DNA of 64,000 nt from CAXBES01 sp963974915 (GTDB taxonomy: Bacteria > Bacteroidota > Bacteroidia > Flavobacteriales > Flavobacteriaceae). The notes beneath the pieces are model-generated. The model ran no database searches and was not told where the DNA came from. It saw only the letters and a program-made list of their open reading frames with translations. The translations under genes were made by a program, and so were the position numbers. The stretch covers positions 1 to 64,000 of the forward strand of contig CAXBES010000004.1 in NCBI GenBank assembly GCA_963974915.1, read 5' to 3'. Shown piece by piece: positions 35,312 through 45,300 of this stretch; the stretch's first letter is position 1; each line of letters starts with the position of its first letter.

Positions 35312-36187
35312 ATGAAAGAATTAATTGGAACCGGAGTTGCGTTGATCACACCTTTTAAGAAGGATTTTTCGGTTGATGTTGACGGATTGAAAAATGTAGT
35401 GAACTACTCTATTGAAAATGGAATAGATTATTTGGTGGTTTTGGGTACCACTGCCGAAAGTGCCACCCTGAGCAAGGAGGAAAAACAATTGGTGATCGAT
35501 ACTGTAGTTGCTACGAATAGCGGAAGGTTGCCACTCGTATTAGGAATAGGTGGAAACAATACCCAACAAGTTATTGATGAAATGAAGACCCGGGATCTGT
35601 CGGCTTTTACGGCAATTCTTTCGGTATCTCCGTTTTACAACAAACCTACCCAGGAAGGGATTTACCAGCATTTTGCTGCGATTGCAAAAGCGGCTCCAAA
35701 GCCAATAATTTTGTACAATGTTCCAGGGAGAACAGCTTCGAACGTACTTCCAGAGACAGTAATTCGTTTGGCAAATGATTTTGAAAATATCGTCGCCGTT
35801 AAAGAGGCTGCAGGAGATATTGTGCAGGTAATGCGACTCATTGATGGTTGCAGAAAGGATTTCAGGGTAATTTCGGGGGATGATGTGATCACTTTACCTT
35901 CTGTTTTAGCAGGTGGATCCGGGGTGATCTCGGTAATTGGGCAAGGGTTTCCGAAGGAATTTTCTGAAATGGTTCGTTTAGGACTGGATGGAAAAGTAGC
36001 CGATGCGTACAAATTACACTACAAGATCGCACCGTCTATAGACTACATTTTTGCCGAAGGGAATCCGGCAGGAATTAAAGCTGTTTTCAGTAAAATGGGG
36101 ATTTGTGAAGATACTGTTCGCTTACCGCTGGTAGGTGTAAGTGATGCTTTACGAGCAAAGATAGACTCATTTGTTGAGCAGTTTTAG
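35312..36187 (+). CDS. dapA: 4-hydroxy-tetrahydrodipicolinate synthase
   Basis: Condenses pyruvate with aspartate semialdehyde in lysine/DAP synthesis. The 291-residue TIM barrel carries Tyr135 (LYNVPGRTA) and the Schiff-base Lys164 (VAVKEAAGD), and opens with GTGVALITPF. It heads the characteristic Bacteroidota cluster dapA-bamD-rpoZ-coaBC-DUF4835-recN and pairs functionally with dapF elsewhere in the window. Confidence 0.97.
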   Translation: MKELIGTGVALITPFKKDFSVDVDGLKNVVNYSIENGIDYLVVLGTTAESATLSKEEKQLVIDTVVATNSGRLPLVLGIGGNNTQQVIDEMKTRDLSAFTAILSVSPFYNKPTQEGIYQHFAAIAKAAPKPIILYNVPGRTASNVLPETVIRLANDFENIVAVKEAAGDIVQVMRLIDGCRKDFRVISGDDVITLPSVLAGGSGVISVIGQGFPKEFSEMVRLGLDGKVADAYKLHYKIAPSIDYIFAEGNPAGIKAVFSKMGICEDTVRLPLVGVSDALRAKIDSFVEQF

Positions 36188-36273
36188 ACACGATAATTAT
36201 ACAGCACGTTAAATTTTTCAAAATCGTTGCTATTGCTAATAATAGTTACAATATTTTAGCACATAATTAAGTT

Positions 36274-36303
36274 TTTGTAATCAGGTAGAATTCACTACTT
36301 TTG
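36274..36303 (+). promoter_or_regulatory. bamD promoter, leaderless arrangement
   Basis: TTTG (36274-36277), an 18-nt spacer and TACTTTTG (36296-36303) form a good Bacteroidota promoter. The -7 element ends 4 nt before the ATG at 36308. A second ATG at 36323 would leave a leader of about 15 nt. Confidence 0.65.
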
Positions 36304-36307
36304 CACG

Positions 36308-37132
36308 ATGTTTTTTAGCACTATGAAAGGACCCTTTATAATTCTAATTTGTACAGTATTATTTTTTAGCTCTTGTAGCGAATATCAAAAGGCGTTAAGG
36401 TCTGATGATATTGGAAGAAAGTATGCGGCTGCAGATTCACTGTACCAGATCGGAAAATACAGAAAGGCGTTGAAGTTATTTGAACAGATCGTTCCTTCAT
36501 ATCGTGGTAAACCTCAGTCTGAAAGGATCATGTTTATGTACGCAAATACATTCTACAATCTTGGCGATTATGTACTTGCCGGGTATCAGTTTGAACGTTT
36601 TGAAACCTCGTATCCTAAAAGTGACAGTGTTGAGGTGGCGGCGTATCGATCGGCTAAGAGTTATTATGAATTATCGCCCAGATATTCTTTAGATCAGGCA
36701 GATACGTATAAAGCATTGGATAAGTTACAGGCTTACATCAATGAGTATCCATCCACTGAGTATCGTGATGAGGCGAATAATCTGGTAAAAGAACTCAGGG
36801 AGAAGCTAGAGCGAAAAGATTTTGAAATTGCCAATCAGTTGTTGCGTATTAGCGATTATAAACCGGCAATTGCCGCGTTCGAGAATTTTATTTCAGATCA
36901 TCCGGGATCGAAGTACAGAGCAGAAGCTTTTTACAAGCGTTTTGAAGCAGCTTATAAATTAGCGATAAACAGTATTCCTACTTTAGTTGAAGAGCGATTG
37001 CTTACAAGCAAGGAATACTATCAGAGTTTTAAAAAATATTATAAAGATACAGAGTTAGACGTGGAGGCTCAAAAAATAATGGAGGATGTTAATGCACGTT
37101 TAACAGTAACTGAAACCGAAACAACTCCTTAA
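36308..37132 (+). CDS. bamD: Outer membrane protein assembly factor BamD
   Basis: A lipoprotein of the BAM complex that inserts beta-barrels into the outer membrane. The signal ends in a FFSSC lipobox (Cys near residue 22), followed by the BamD-typical YQKALRSDD and then TPR-like helices, including KYRKALKLFEQIVPSY and the late DYKPAIAAFENFISDHPGSK. Length 274 is normal. Start: ATG 36308 directly after a promoter; MKGPF at 36323 is an alternative. It precedes rpoZ by 10 nt. Confidence 0.93.
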   Translation: MFFSTMKGPFIILICTVLFFSSCSEYQKALRSDDIGRKYAAADSLYQIGKYRKALKLFEQIVPSYRGKPQSERIMFMYANTFYNLGDYVLAGYQFERFETSYPKSDSVEVAAYRSAKSYYELSPRYSLDQADTYKALDKLQAYINEYPSTEYRDEANNLVKELREKLERKDFEIANQLLRISDYKPAIAAFENFISDHPGSKYRAEAFYKRFEAAYKLAINSIPTLVEERLLTSKEYYQSFKKYYKDTELDVEAQKIMEDVNARLTVTETETTP

Positions 37133-37142
37133 CTTAGCGATT

Positions 37143-37478
37143 ATGACAGATATAAAAAATTCGGAAGCACCTATCAATACAACTACTATTGATAAGAATT
37201 TGGTAGACGCGCCAACCGAGAATATTTACGAGGCGATTTCGATCATTGCCAAGCGAGCGAATCAGATCAATGGTGATATCAAGAAGGAATTACTTGAGAA
37301 ACTTGATGAGTTTGCTACTTACAATGACAGTTTAGAAGAAATTTTTGAAAACAAGGAACAGATAGAAGTTTCTAAGTTTTACGAAAAACTTCCAAAGCCA
37401 CATGCACTTGCCGTACAAGAATGGCTGGAAAATAAGATCTACTATCGCAATACGAAGGACGAGGAATTAGATAGCTAG
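37143..37478 (+). CDS. rpoZ: RNA polymerase omega subunit family protein
   Basis: A 111-residue RpoZ-like subunit that helps assemble RNA polymerase. The omega core is seen at NIYEAISIIAKRANQING (about 28-45), with an extended acidic C-terminal half typical of the Bacteroidota form (KPHALAVQEWLENKIYYRN). It is 10 nt after bamD and 3 nt before coaBC, in the conserved cluster. In this phylum rpoZ does not sit with spoT/gmk as in Proteobacteria. Confidence 0.9.
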   Translation: MTDIKNSEAPINTTTIDKNLVDAPTENIYEAISIIAKRANQINGDIKKELLEKLDEFATYNDSLEEIFENKEQIEVSKFYEKLPKPHALAVQEWLENKIYYRNTKDEELDS

Positions 37479-37481
37479 AAA

Positions 37482-38693
37482 ATGTCTGTACTAAGCGGTA
37501 AAAATATAGTGCTGGGCGTAACTGCCGGTATTGCCGCTTATAAATCGGCTTTTTTAGTTCGTCTATTTGTGAAAAGTGGTGCAAATGTTAAGGTGGTAAT
37601 GACGCCTTCTGCTAAAGATTTTGTCACCCCTTTAACGCTTTCTACACTTTCTAAGAACGAAGTATACTCTTCCTTTACCAACGAAGAAGATGAGAATGCC
37701 CAATGGAATAACCATGTAGAGTTAGGCCTTTGGGCTGATTTATTTATAATTGCTCCTGCCACGGCAAACACACTTTCCAAAATGTCTACTGGAACCTGTG
37801 ATAATTTACTGCTGGCGGTTTATCTTTCGGCGAAATGTCCTGTGTATTATGCACCTGCCATGGATCTTGATATGTACCAGCATCCTAGTACGCTTGAAAC
37901 TTTTAAGAAGTTGGATAGCTTCGGAAACATAAGAATAGAAGCGACTCATGGGGAACTTGCCAGTGGCTTAATTGGCCAAGGACGTATGGCAGAACCCGAG
38001 GAGATCGTTGCCTTTATTGAGCAAGATATTTTAAACGGGCTTCCTTTAAAGGGGAAGAAAGTTTTGATCACCGCCGGACCCACTTTTGAAGCGATAGATC
38101 CGGTTCGGTTTATTGGAAATCATTCCAGTGGAAAGATGGGCTTCGCTATTGCTGAAGCTTCAGCTGCGCTTGGAGCCGAAGTTGTTTTAGTTTCCGGTCC
38201 CGTGAGCTTGCAACTAAACGATCCTAACATTAAAATGGTTTCGGTAACTTCCGCAGAAGAAATGTATGTTGCGGTTCACAACGATTTTTCAAATTGCGAT
38301 ATTGCCATTTTAAGTGCCGCAGTCGCAGATTATCGCCCTAAAGAAGTGGCTTCAGAAAAAATAAAGAAGAAGGATAGTTCACTGTCATTATTGCTGGAGA
38401 AAACGAAAGATATACTGGCATCTTTGGGGGATATAAAAGAGGATCAATTTTTGGTAGGCTTTGCCATGGAAACGGAAAATGAGTTAGAGAATGCTAAAAA
38501 CAAACTCAAAAAAAAGAATTTAGATTTAATTGTCTTAAATTCGCTAAAAGACAAAGATGCCGGGTTTAAAAAAGACACGAACAAAGTGACTTTTATTACT
38601 AAGGACAATAAAGTGATTCCTTTTCAAGTTAAAACCAAGAAGGAAGTAGCTAAAGATATTTTAGAACACATTATAGAACAGATTCATGCGTAA
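37482..38693 (+). CDS. coaBC: Phosphopantothenoylcysteine synthetase/decarboxylase
   Basis: Bifunctional enzyme of coenzyme A synthesis: the N-terminal flavin-dependent decarboxylase (CoaC) and the C-terminal synthetase (CoaB). CoaC is marked by VTAGIAAYKSAFLVR and the late PAMDLDMYQHP; CoaB begins near residue 190 with KKVLITAGPTFEAIDPVRF and has NHSSGKMGFAIAE and ILSAAVADYRP. Length 403 is normal. It overlaps the DUF4835 gene by 8 nt. Confidence 0.97.
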   Translation: MSVLSGKNIVLGVTAGIAAYKSAFLVRLFVKSGANVKVVMTPSAKDFVTPLTLSTLSKNEVYSSFTNEEDENAQWNNHVELGLWADLFIIAPATANTLSKMSTGTCDNLLLAVYLSAKCPVYYAPAMDLDMYQHPSTLETFKKLDSFGNIRIEATHGELASGLIGQGRMAEPEEIVAFIEQDILNGLPLKGKKVLITAGPTFEAIDPVRFIGNHSSGKMGFAIAEASAALGAEVVLVSGPVSLQLNDPNIKMVSVTSAEEMYVAVHNDFSNCDIAILSAAVADYRPKEVASEKIKKKDSSLSLLLEKTKDILASLGDIKEDQFLVGFAMETENELENAKNKLKKKNLDLIVLNSLKDKDAGFKKDTNKVTFITKDNKVIPFQVKTKKEVAKDILEHIIEQIHA

Positions 38694-39576
38694 AATTTTA
38701 TTTATAGTTTCATTTTTAATTCTAAGTGTATCGACACAGGCACAAGAAATTAACGCTACTATTACGTTAGATGCCGAGCAAACCGGACAGAATAATTTAC
38801 AGGTTTTTAGAACTTTAGAACAACAACTTACCGAATTCATAAACAATACGAATTGGACCGATAAAGTTTATAAGAATCAAGAGCGTATTGATTGCAATTT
38901 TACCCTAATTATTTCAGATTACGACGGAACTTCATTTTCAGGATCTCTGCAAATACAGGCTTCAAGACCGGTATATGGCTCTACGTACGACAGTCCTATT
39001 TACAACTACAACGATAGACAAGTTTCATTTAATTATAAAGAATTCGAGCCGTTGGATTTCAATTTGAATAACTTTGAATCGAATTTAATTTCGGTCATTG
39101 CTTATCATGTTTTTACGGTTATTGGATTAGATGCAGATTCTTTCGAAATGAACGGGGGAGAACCTTATTTTGAAATTGCAAAACAAATTGTTAACACGGC
39201 TGCCTCGAGTAACTTCGCCGGGTGGAAAGCTACAGATGGAACTCAGTCGAGATATCGCTATAACGACGCTTTGTTGTCTAATGTGTACGCCGAATTTCAC
39301 GAAGGGATGTATCAATACCATAGAATGGGGCTTGATACCATGATTCTTGATCAAAAGGAGGCCAAAGCAAATATAATGGCTGCTATCGCCACTTTAAAAA
39401 GTATCAACGACCGTAGACCAAATTCTTATTTGCTTCGTACATTTTTTGATGCCAAAAGTGATGAGATCCAAACAATTTTTAGCGGAGGACCCCAGGTGAA
39501 TATTGCTACTCTCATTGAAAACCTGAATAGGATGGCTCCAACAAAAAGAAGTAATTGGAGTAAAATAAAATTTTAG
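38686..39576 (+). CDS. DUF4835 family exported protein
   Basis: A 296-residue secreted protein (signal peptide about 1-18, ending TQAQ) of the DUF4835 family, always found between coaBC and recN in the Bacteroidota cluster. Visible features include ITLDAEQTGQNN, FNYKEFEPLDFNLNNFESNL and a conserved tail with NIATLIENLNRMAPTKRSNW. No function is established. It starts inside coaBC (8-nt overlap), so it is co-translated with a cytoplasmic enzyme despite being exported. Confidence 0.9.
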   Translation: MRKILFIVSFLILSVSTQAQEINATITLDAEQTGQNNLQVFRTLEQQLTEFINNTNWTDKVYKNQERIDCNFTLIISDYDGTSFSGSLQIQASRPVYGSTYDSPIYNYNDRQVSFNYKEFEPLDFNLNNFESNLISVIAYHVFTVIGLDADSFEMNGGEPYFEIAKQIVNTAASSNFAGWKATDGTQSRYRYNDALLSNVYAEFHEGMYQYHRMGLDTMILDQKEAKANIMAAIATLKSINDRRPNSYLLRTFFDAKSDEIQTIFSGGPQVNIATLIENLNRMAPTKRSNWSKIKF

Positions 39577-39641
39577 TCCCTTTTTTTACTTGTCAGTATT
39601 AGAAATCTCCTTTATTTTAGGAGTAGATAAAACCTGTCTTT

Positions 39642-41294
39642 TTGATAACAAATCTCTCTATAAAAAATTATGCGCTCATTGAAGATATTCGGGTGAATAT
39701 GAACGATGGGTTAACAATAATCACGGGTGAAACCGGTGCCGGGAAATCTATACTTTTAGGAGCATTAGCGCTTCTGTTAGGAAAACGGGCGGATGTTAGC
39801 AGTGTCAAAGATGCTTCAAAAAAATGTATTATTGAAGGCGAATTTGAGTTGTCGGGTTACGGGTTAACGGGACTTTTTAAAACAAATGATCTTGATTACG
39901 ACGCTCACACTATCATTAGGAGAGAAATTCTCCCTAGCGGAAAGTCAAGAGCTTTTGTAAATGATAGTCCGGTGGCCTTATCTCAGCTTCAGGAGTTGGG
40001 AATGCATCTGGTCGATATCCACAGTCAGAATGAGACTTTGTCATTATCTTCAGAAAGCTTTCAAATGGAAGTGATCGATGCCATATCGGGCAATCAAGAT
40101 CTGCTCATGGATTATGTGGAAAAATGGAATGCATACAAACAAGTTACGGCCTCACTTTCCGAAGCGAAAAATAGTAAAGAAACGGCTTCAAAAGAATTAG
40201 ATTATCATTCGTTCTTACATAAAGAGCTGGCAGAAGCCAATTTAAGAAAAATAGATCAGCAGGACATAGAAGAAACCTATGAGACTTTAAATAATAGTGA
40301 AGAAATACAGGAGTCGCTAACGAGTATTGTAAAATTATTTTCTGAAGGGCAAATAGGGACATTAGAAACTGTAAAAGAAGCGAGAATAACTCTTGGTAAA
40401 CTCCGTGGGTTTTCGAGCAATTTTGAGGACCTATGGAATAGGCTGAACAGCGCCATTATTGAACTTGAAGATATTTATGAAGAGGTAGAGAATGCTGCTT
40501 CAAGTGTTGAGTCTGATCCCGAGAAGTTATTTGAGGTAAATACGAAACTGCAGATGCTTTATAAATTACAGCAAAAACACGCAGTTGGTACGGTGTCCGA
40601 ATTAATAGCGATCGAGGACGACCTAAGTTCGAAAATCAACAACACCTTAGATCTTGACGACAGGATTAAAAAATTAGAAGCAGAACTGGAATTGCTTCGG
40701 AAAGATACTCTGGCTGTTGGCACTAAATTACATGCAAGTAGAGAGGTTGTAATTCCGAAATTAAAGGAAATGTTAGAGTCGTATCTAAAAGAATTAGGAT
40801 TGCCAAATGCCAGGTTTAAATTCACCTTGTCGCCTTCAGAAGTTTTCAGAAAAAACGGAACCGACACATTAGAATTGTTATTTACGGCAAACAAAGGCTT
40901 AGACTTTGGTCCCTTAAAAAAGGTCGCTTCGGGAGGAGAAAAGAGTAGAATTATGTTGGCAGTGAAAGCAGTTTTAGCAAAATATAAGAAACTTCCAACA
41001 TTGATCTTTGATGAAATTGATACGGGTGTTTCAGGGGAAATAGCTAACCGAATGGCAAATATAATGAGCGAAATGAGTAGAAGCATGCAGGTTGTAAGTA
41101 TTACACACTTACCACAAATTGCTGCGAAGGGCGAACACCATATTAAGATCTATAAGGAAGACGTCAACGATATTACCGTTACTCGTTTAAAAACTCTGTA
41201 TGGTGATGACCGAATTGTAGAAATTGCTCAAATGATAGGCGGTGAAAAAGTTACCGATGCTGCTATCGCGAATGCCAAAGAATTATTGAATTAA
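39642..41294 (+). CDS. recN: DNA repair protein RecN
   Basis: An SMC-like ATPase of double-strand-break repair. Walker A is ITGETGAGKSILLGAL (about 28-43), followed by long coiled-coil arms (about 165-350) and the C-terminal signature SGGEKSRIML with Walker B LPTLIFDEIDTGVSGEIA. Length 550 is typical. The start is a TTG at 39642 (MITNLSIKNYALIED), which matches the family N-terminus; no ATG fits. It closes the dapA-to-recN cluster. Confidence 0.96.
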   Translation: MITNLSIKNYALIEDIRVNMNDGLTIITGETGAGKSILLGALALLLGKRADVSSVKDASKKCIIEGEFELSGYGLTGLFKTNDLDYDAHTIIRREILPSGKSRAFVNDSPVALSQLQELGMHLVDIHSQNETLSLSSESFQMEVIDAISGNQDLLMDYVEKWNAYKQVTASLSEAKNSKETASKELDYHSFLHKELAEANLRKIDQQDIEETYETLNNSEEIQESLTSIVKLFSEGQIGTLETVKEARITLGKLRGFSSNFEDLWNRLNSAIIELEDIYEEVENAASSVESDPEKLFEVNTKLQMLYKLQQKHAVGTVSELIAIEDDLSSKINNTLDLDDRIKKLEAELELLRKDTLAVGTKLHASREVVIPKLKEMLESYLKELGLPNARFKFTLSPSEVFRKNGTDTLELLFTANKGLDFGPLKKVASGGEKSRIMLAVKAVLAKYKKLPTLIFDEIDTGVSGEIANRMANIMSEMSRSMQVVSITHLPQIAAKGEHHIKIYKEDVNDITVTRLKTLYGDDRIVEIAQMIGGEKVTDAAIANAKELLN

Positions 41295-41297
41295 ATG

Positions 41298-41305
41298 TAT
41301 CTTTG
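41298..41305 (+). promoter_or_regulatory. Predicted fabI promoter, -7 element
   Basis: TATCTTTG, an exact TAnnTTTG match about 57 nt upstream of the fabI ATG and just after the recN stop codon. Confidence 0.5.
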
Positions 41306-41362
41306 TTGACAGGCTATAAAAAATAAGTATTAAAGGTTGTCACTAATTATTAATCGATCAAT

Positions 41363-42178
41363 ATGTCATATAACTTACTAAAAGGAAAGCGAGGAATTAT
41401 TTTTGGAGCTTTAGACGAAAATTCAATTGCATGGAAAACCGCGGAACGCGTTCATGAAGAGGGAGGTATCTTTGTACTAACCAATGCACCAATTGCAATG
41501 CGAATGGGGCAAATTAATGAACTAGCGTCCAAAACCAATTCGGAAATAATCCCTGCCGATGCCACGAGCATGGAAGATTTAGAAAATTTAGTGGATAAAG
41601 CCGTTGAGATCTTAGGCGGAAAGCTGGATTTCGTATTACATTCTATCGGTATGTCTGTGAATGTTCGTAAGGGTAAACACTATACCGATCAAAATTATGA
41701 CTGGACTCATAAAGGCTGGGACGTGTCTGCTGTTTCGTTTCACAAAACAATGAATGTACTTTATAATAAAGATGCCATGAATGAGTGGGGAAGTATTGTG
41801 GCTCTTACCTATATGGCTGCTCAACGTGTATTCCCGGATTATAATGATATGGCTGATAATAAAGCCTATTTAGAATCGATAGCGAGAAGTTTCGGCTATT
41901 TCTTCGGAAAGGAAAAAAATGTACGTGTTAATACCATTTCACAATCGCCAACTCCAACTACTGCGGGTCAGGGGGTGAAAGGATTTGACGGATTTATCTC
42001 TTATGCCGAAAAAATGTCTCCTTTGGGTAATGCCACGGCGATAGATTGTGCTAACTACACTATCGCAATGTTTAGTGACTTAACAAAAAGAGTGACACTT
42101 CAGAATCTTTACAATGACGGCGGATTTTCGAATATGGGGGTAAGTAATGAAGTAATAGAGACTTTTACGAAGGAATAA
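41363..42178 (+). CDS. fabI: Enoyl-[acyl-carrier-protein] reductase
   Basis: Last reduction of the fatty-acid elongation cycle, NAD(P)H-dependent. The 271-residue SDR shows the FabI-type dinucleotide segment KRGIIFGALDENSIAWKTA (about 9-27), the HSIGMSV substrate loop and the catalytic region with Tyr and Lys around YMAAQRVFPDYNDMADNKAYLE, then VRVNTISQSPTPTTAGQG. It has its own promoter and a strong terminator (42203-42234), so it is monocistronic. Confidence 0.96.
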   Translation: MSYNLLKGKRGIIFGALDENSIAWKTAERVHEEGGIFVLTNAPIAMRMGQINELASKTNSEIIPADATSMEDLENLVDKAVEILGGKLDFVLHSIGMSVNVRKGKHYTDQNYDWTHKGWDVSAVSFHKTMNVLYNKDAMNEWGSIVALTYMAAQRVFPDYNDMADNKAYLESIARSFGYFFGKEKNVRVNTISQSPTPTTAGQGVKGFDGFISYAEKMSPLGNATAIDCANYTIAMFSDLTKRVTLQNLYNDGGFSNMGVSNEVIETFTKE

Positions 42179-42202
42179 TATTACATGATATTTTAGGAAA
42201 GT

Positions 42203-42234
42203 GGCTGCTTCTTTAAATGAGAAGCAGCCTTTTT
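42203..42234 (+). terminator. fabI terminator
   Basis: A 10-bp stem (GGCTGCTTCT 42203-42212 with 42220-42229, 7-nt loop) followed by five T, 24 nt after the fabI stop codon. Confidence 0.85.
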
Positions 42235-42366
42235 CATTCAGGCTATTTCTTAAAAGAGGAAGTATTAGTCGATGAAATGAAGTCACTCATCGAAAAACAT
42301 TTGCTTCTCGGTTTTTTTTAGATACATTTAAATTACTATTAACTTTATCTAAACAACCTTATAATT

Positions 42367-45300
42367 ATGAGAAAAATTACATTAATGCTTTTTCTTCTTG
42401 TTTGTGTAGTTGGTTTTGGCCAACAAACACCATCGGCAGAAGAACTTCTAGCACCACTTTCAAGTACAAATGCAACGAGAGTTAGCATAAACAATTCGCC
42501 AGAGGCGAGACAGCTATCAGCGTCAGAAGCGCAGAACGCTGCGTATTACTCTCAGCAAAGAGCTCCTTCATTTACGATGGTGGCACAAAGTACTTCGGAG
42601 ATCGAAGCTGAACTTTTAGCTGCTGCGAATAGACGAACGTTTGATGTTCCTATGGTTACGTATTCCAATAATAGATCGGTACTTGCAGATATTATACCTA
42701 CTGCCGGTGCAACAGAAACATTTTCACCAGCAGTTGGTGACAACTTTTTTGATCCGGGAGGACCGGGAGGTAGCAGTACCGGAGGAACTCCAGGTAACTA
42801 TCCTAATTGCGGATGTATAACCACTACCACATTAGATGGTGTTACAGAGATTGAATTTTTATTTTTCAGTGTTTTTGCAACATTTGATTGGTTAGTTATT
42901 TATGATAGTGCCGATACTTCAGGACCAGAGTTATATAATAACGCTTCTGGCGGAGCTAATCAAGGAGACATAACCTTAGCCGATATGATAGCTTCTAACG
43001 GTTCAGCAAGTTTCGTTGGTACATCTGGGAGTTTAACTTTTGAGTTTCGTTCATCTACAGTTGTAGATTATGGTGGATGGGATGCTGAAATCATCGCCGC
43101 TTCAGGTGGTGGAGGAGGAACAGGATGTTCTCAAGATCACCCTATTGCTGGTTCCGCTTCAGGTGCAGGTGTTGGATCATCACTTGATTCAGACTTTAAA
43201 ACAGCTTCTGATATCGTGGTTTCTGCAGGTGAAGATTTTACTATTGATACTATTGAAGTAAACTTTTTAACATTGGCTCCTACAGACCCTCCTGTGTCTG
43301 CTACTATCGTTTATTATGAAGATGCTGGTGGTTTGCCAGGAACAATGATTGGTACAGAAACGGTTGTTCCTACAATTGTTAGCTCTGGACCATGGATCAA
43401 TCCTGTTGCAGATCAGTATGTAACCTCAATGGCGGTAACCCCATTTACATTCGCAGGTGATGCTACAAACGACACCACTTATTGGATCGAAATTGCGATG
43501 GGAACGGCTACTAACCAAGGTACTGTTTTTTGGGAAGCGACTTTAGATACTCCGGTAGAGGGAGAAGCGGCTGCTCAATTCGATGCGACTGTAGGTACCT
43601 GGTCAATACCAGACCCGGCTCAAGAAGTCTTGTACAACTATAGTGGAGAGTGTGAGCCAATTGTAGGAGGAATGACATGTTCACAAGATCACCCAGTATC
43701 GGCTACAGTCGGTGGAGGTTCGGGATCGTCTGTTGATTCCGACTTTAAAACTGCTGCAGATATTACAGTAGCTACCGGTGAAGACTTTACTATCGATACG
43801 ATCGAGGCTAACTTCCTTACTTTCGCACCAAGTGATCCTCCAACTACAGCAAATGTAGTATATTACGAAGATGCTGGTGGTTTACCGGGAACAATGATTG
43901 GTAGTGAAACTGTGGTGCCAACAATAATAAGTTCGTCACCATGGGCTAACCCTGTTGCCGATCAGTATTTAACTTCTCTTGCTTTAACACCATTTACATT
44001 TTCTGGTGATGCAGGTATGGATACTAAATACTGGATTGAAGTAAGTATGGGAACGGCGACTAATCAAGCAACTGTATTCTGGGAATACACTCCAGATACG
44101 CCGGTAGAAGGTGAAGCATTTGCTCGTTTTGACGGAACAGTGGGTACTTGGTCTATTATTGATCCAACTCAAGAAGTTATTTATAACTTTAGTGGAGAGT
44201 GTACTCCAATTATGCCTCCTGTAGATAATGATGCTTGTATGGATGCTATAGCTGTTGCTTGTGGAGACACGGTAACAGGTGATACTTCTGATAATACAGA
44301 TCAGGGGGGTGCTAATACTTCTCCCGATGAGTGGTTTAAGTTTACAGGAACAGGATCACCTGAAATTGTAACTGTATCGCTTTGTGATGGAGGAACTGGT
44401 TACGACTCTGTAATTTCTGTATACGATTCTTGTGGAGGTACTCAGGTAGTAGTTAACGATGATTCATGTGGACTTCAGTCTGAAGCTTCATTCTTATCTG
44501 ATGGAACTACGACATATTATATAGCAGTTGAAGGTTTTGGAACAAACTCCGGAGCATTTAGTTTAGCTGTTACTTGTGCGCCACTTGCACCGAATGACCT
44601 TTGTGAGAATGCAATTGCAATTTCTTGTGGAGATTCTATTATGGGAACTACAAACAACTCTACGATAGACGATGCGGTTGCGCCATTGTGTGATACAGGT
44701 GTAACTTCTCCGGGTGTATGGTATGTATTTGACGATACTTCCGGTTTGGCGTCTGATGTAACAATTACACTTTGTGGTGGAGGAACCGCTTACGATAGTA
44801 AGCTATCTGTTTACACAGGAGACTGTGGAGCACCACCATTAACTTGTGTTGTTGGTAACGATGATAGTTGTGGTTTACAATCTGAGGTTTCGTTCTCTAG
44901 TGATGGTAATACTACTTTCTATGTGCTAGTACACGGATTTGGTGGACAAACAGGAGACTTCTCCTTAGATATCACTTGTGATCTTATTCCGCCACCAAAC
45001 GATTTGATCTCTAACTCGATCGATATTGACGAAATTGGATGTCCTTTCACAGATCCTGCTGTTGCTATGCCGGCTGCTACTACTGAGAGCGGAAACCCAA
45101 TGGGTTGTGATATTAGTGGTGCTAACGGTGTTTGGTATAACTACACTGCGCCAGGAGATGGATTTATTACAGGTACTATCGTTACTCCAGCAGGAGCCAG
45201 CGCGATCACTTTCTACGAAGCACCAAATGAAAATGCTGCCGTAACAGATCTTGTACTTGTAGATTACTTCCAAAACCAATGTGTACCTGGTTCTACGGCA

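Noticed and set aside
40559..41086. 175-codon minus-strand frame inside recN
   Set aside because: Antisense shadow of conserved recN sequence including its Walker B region.
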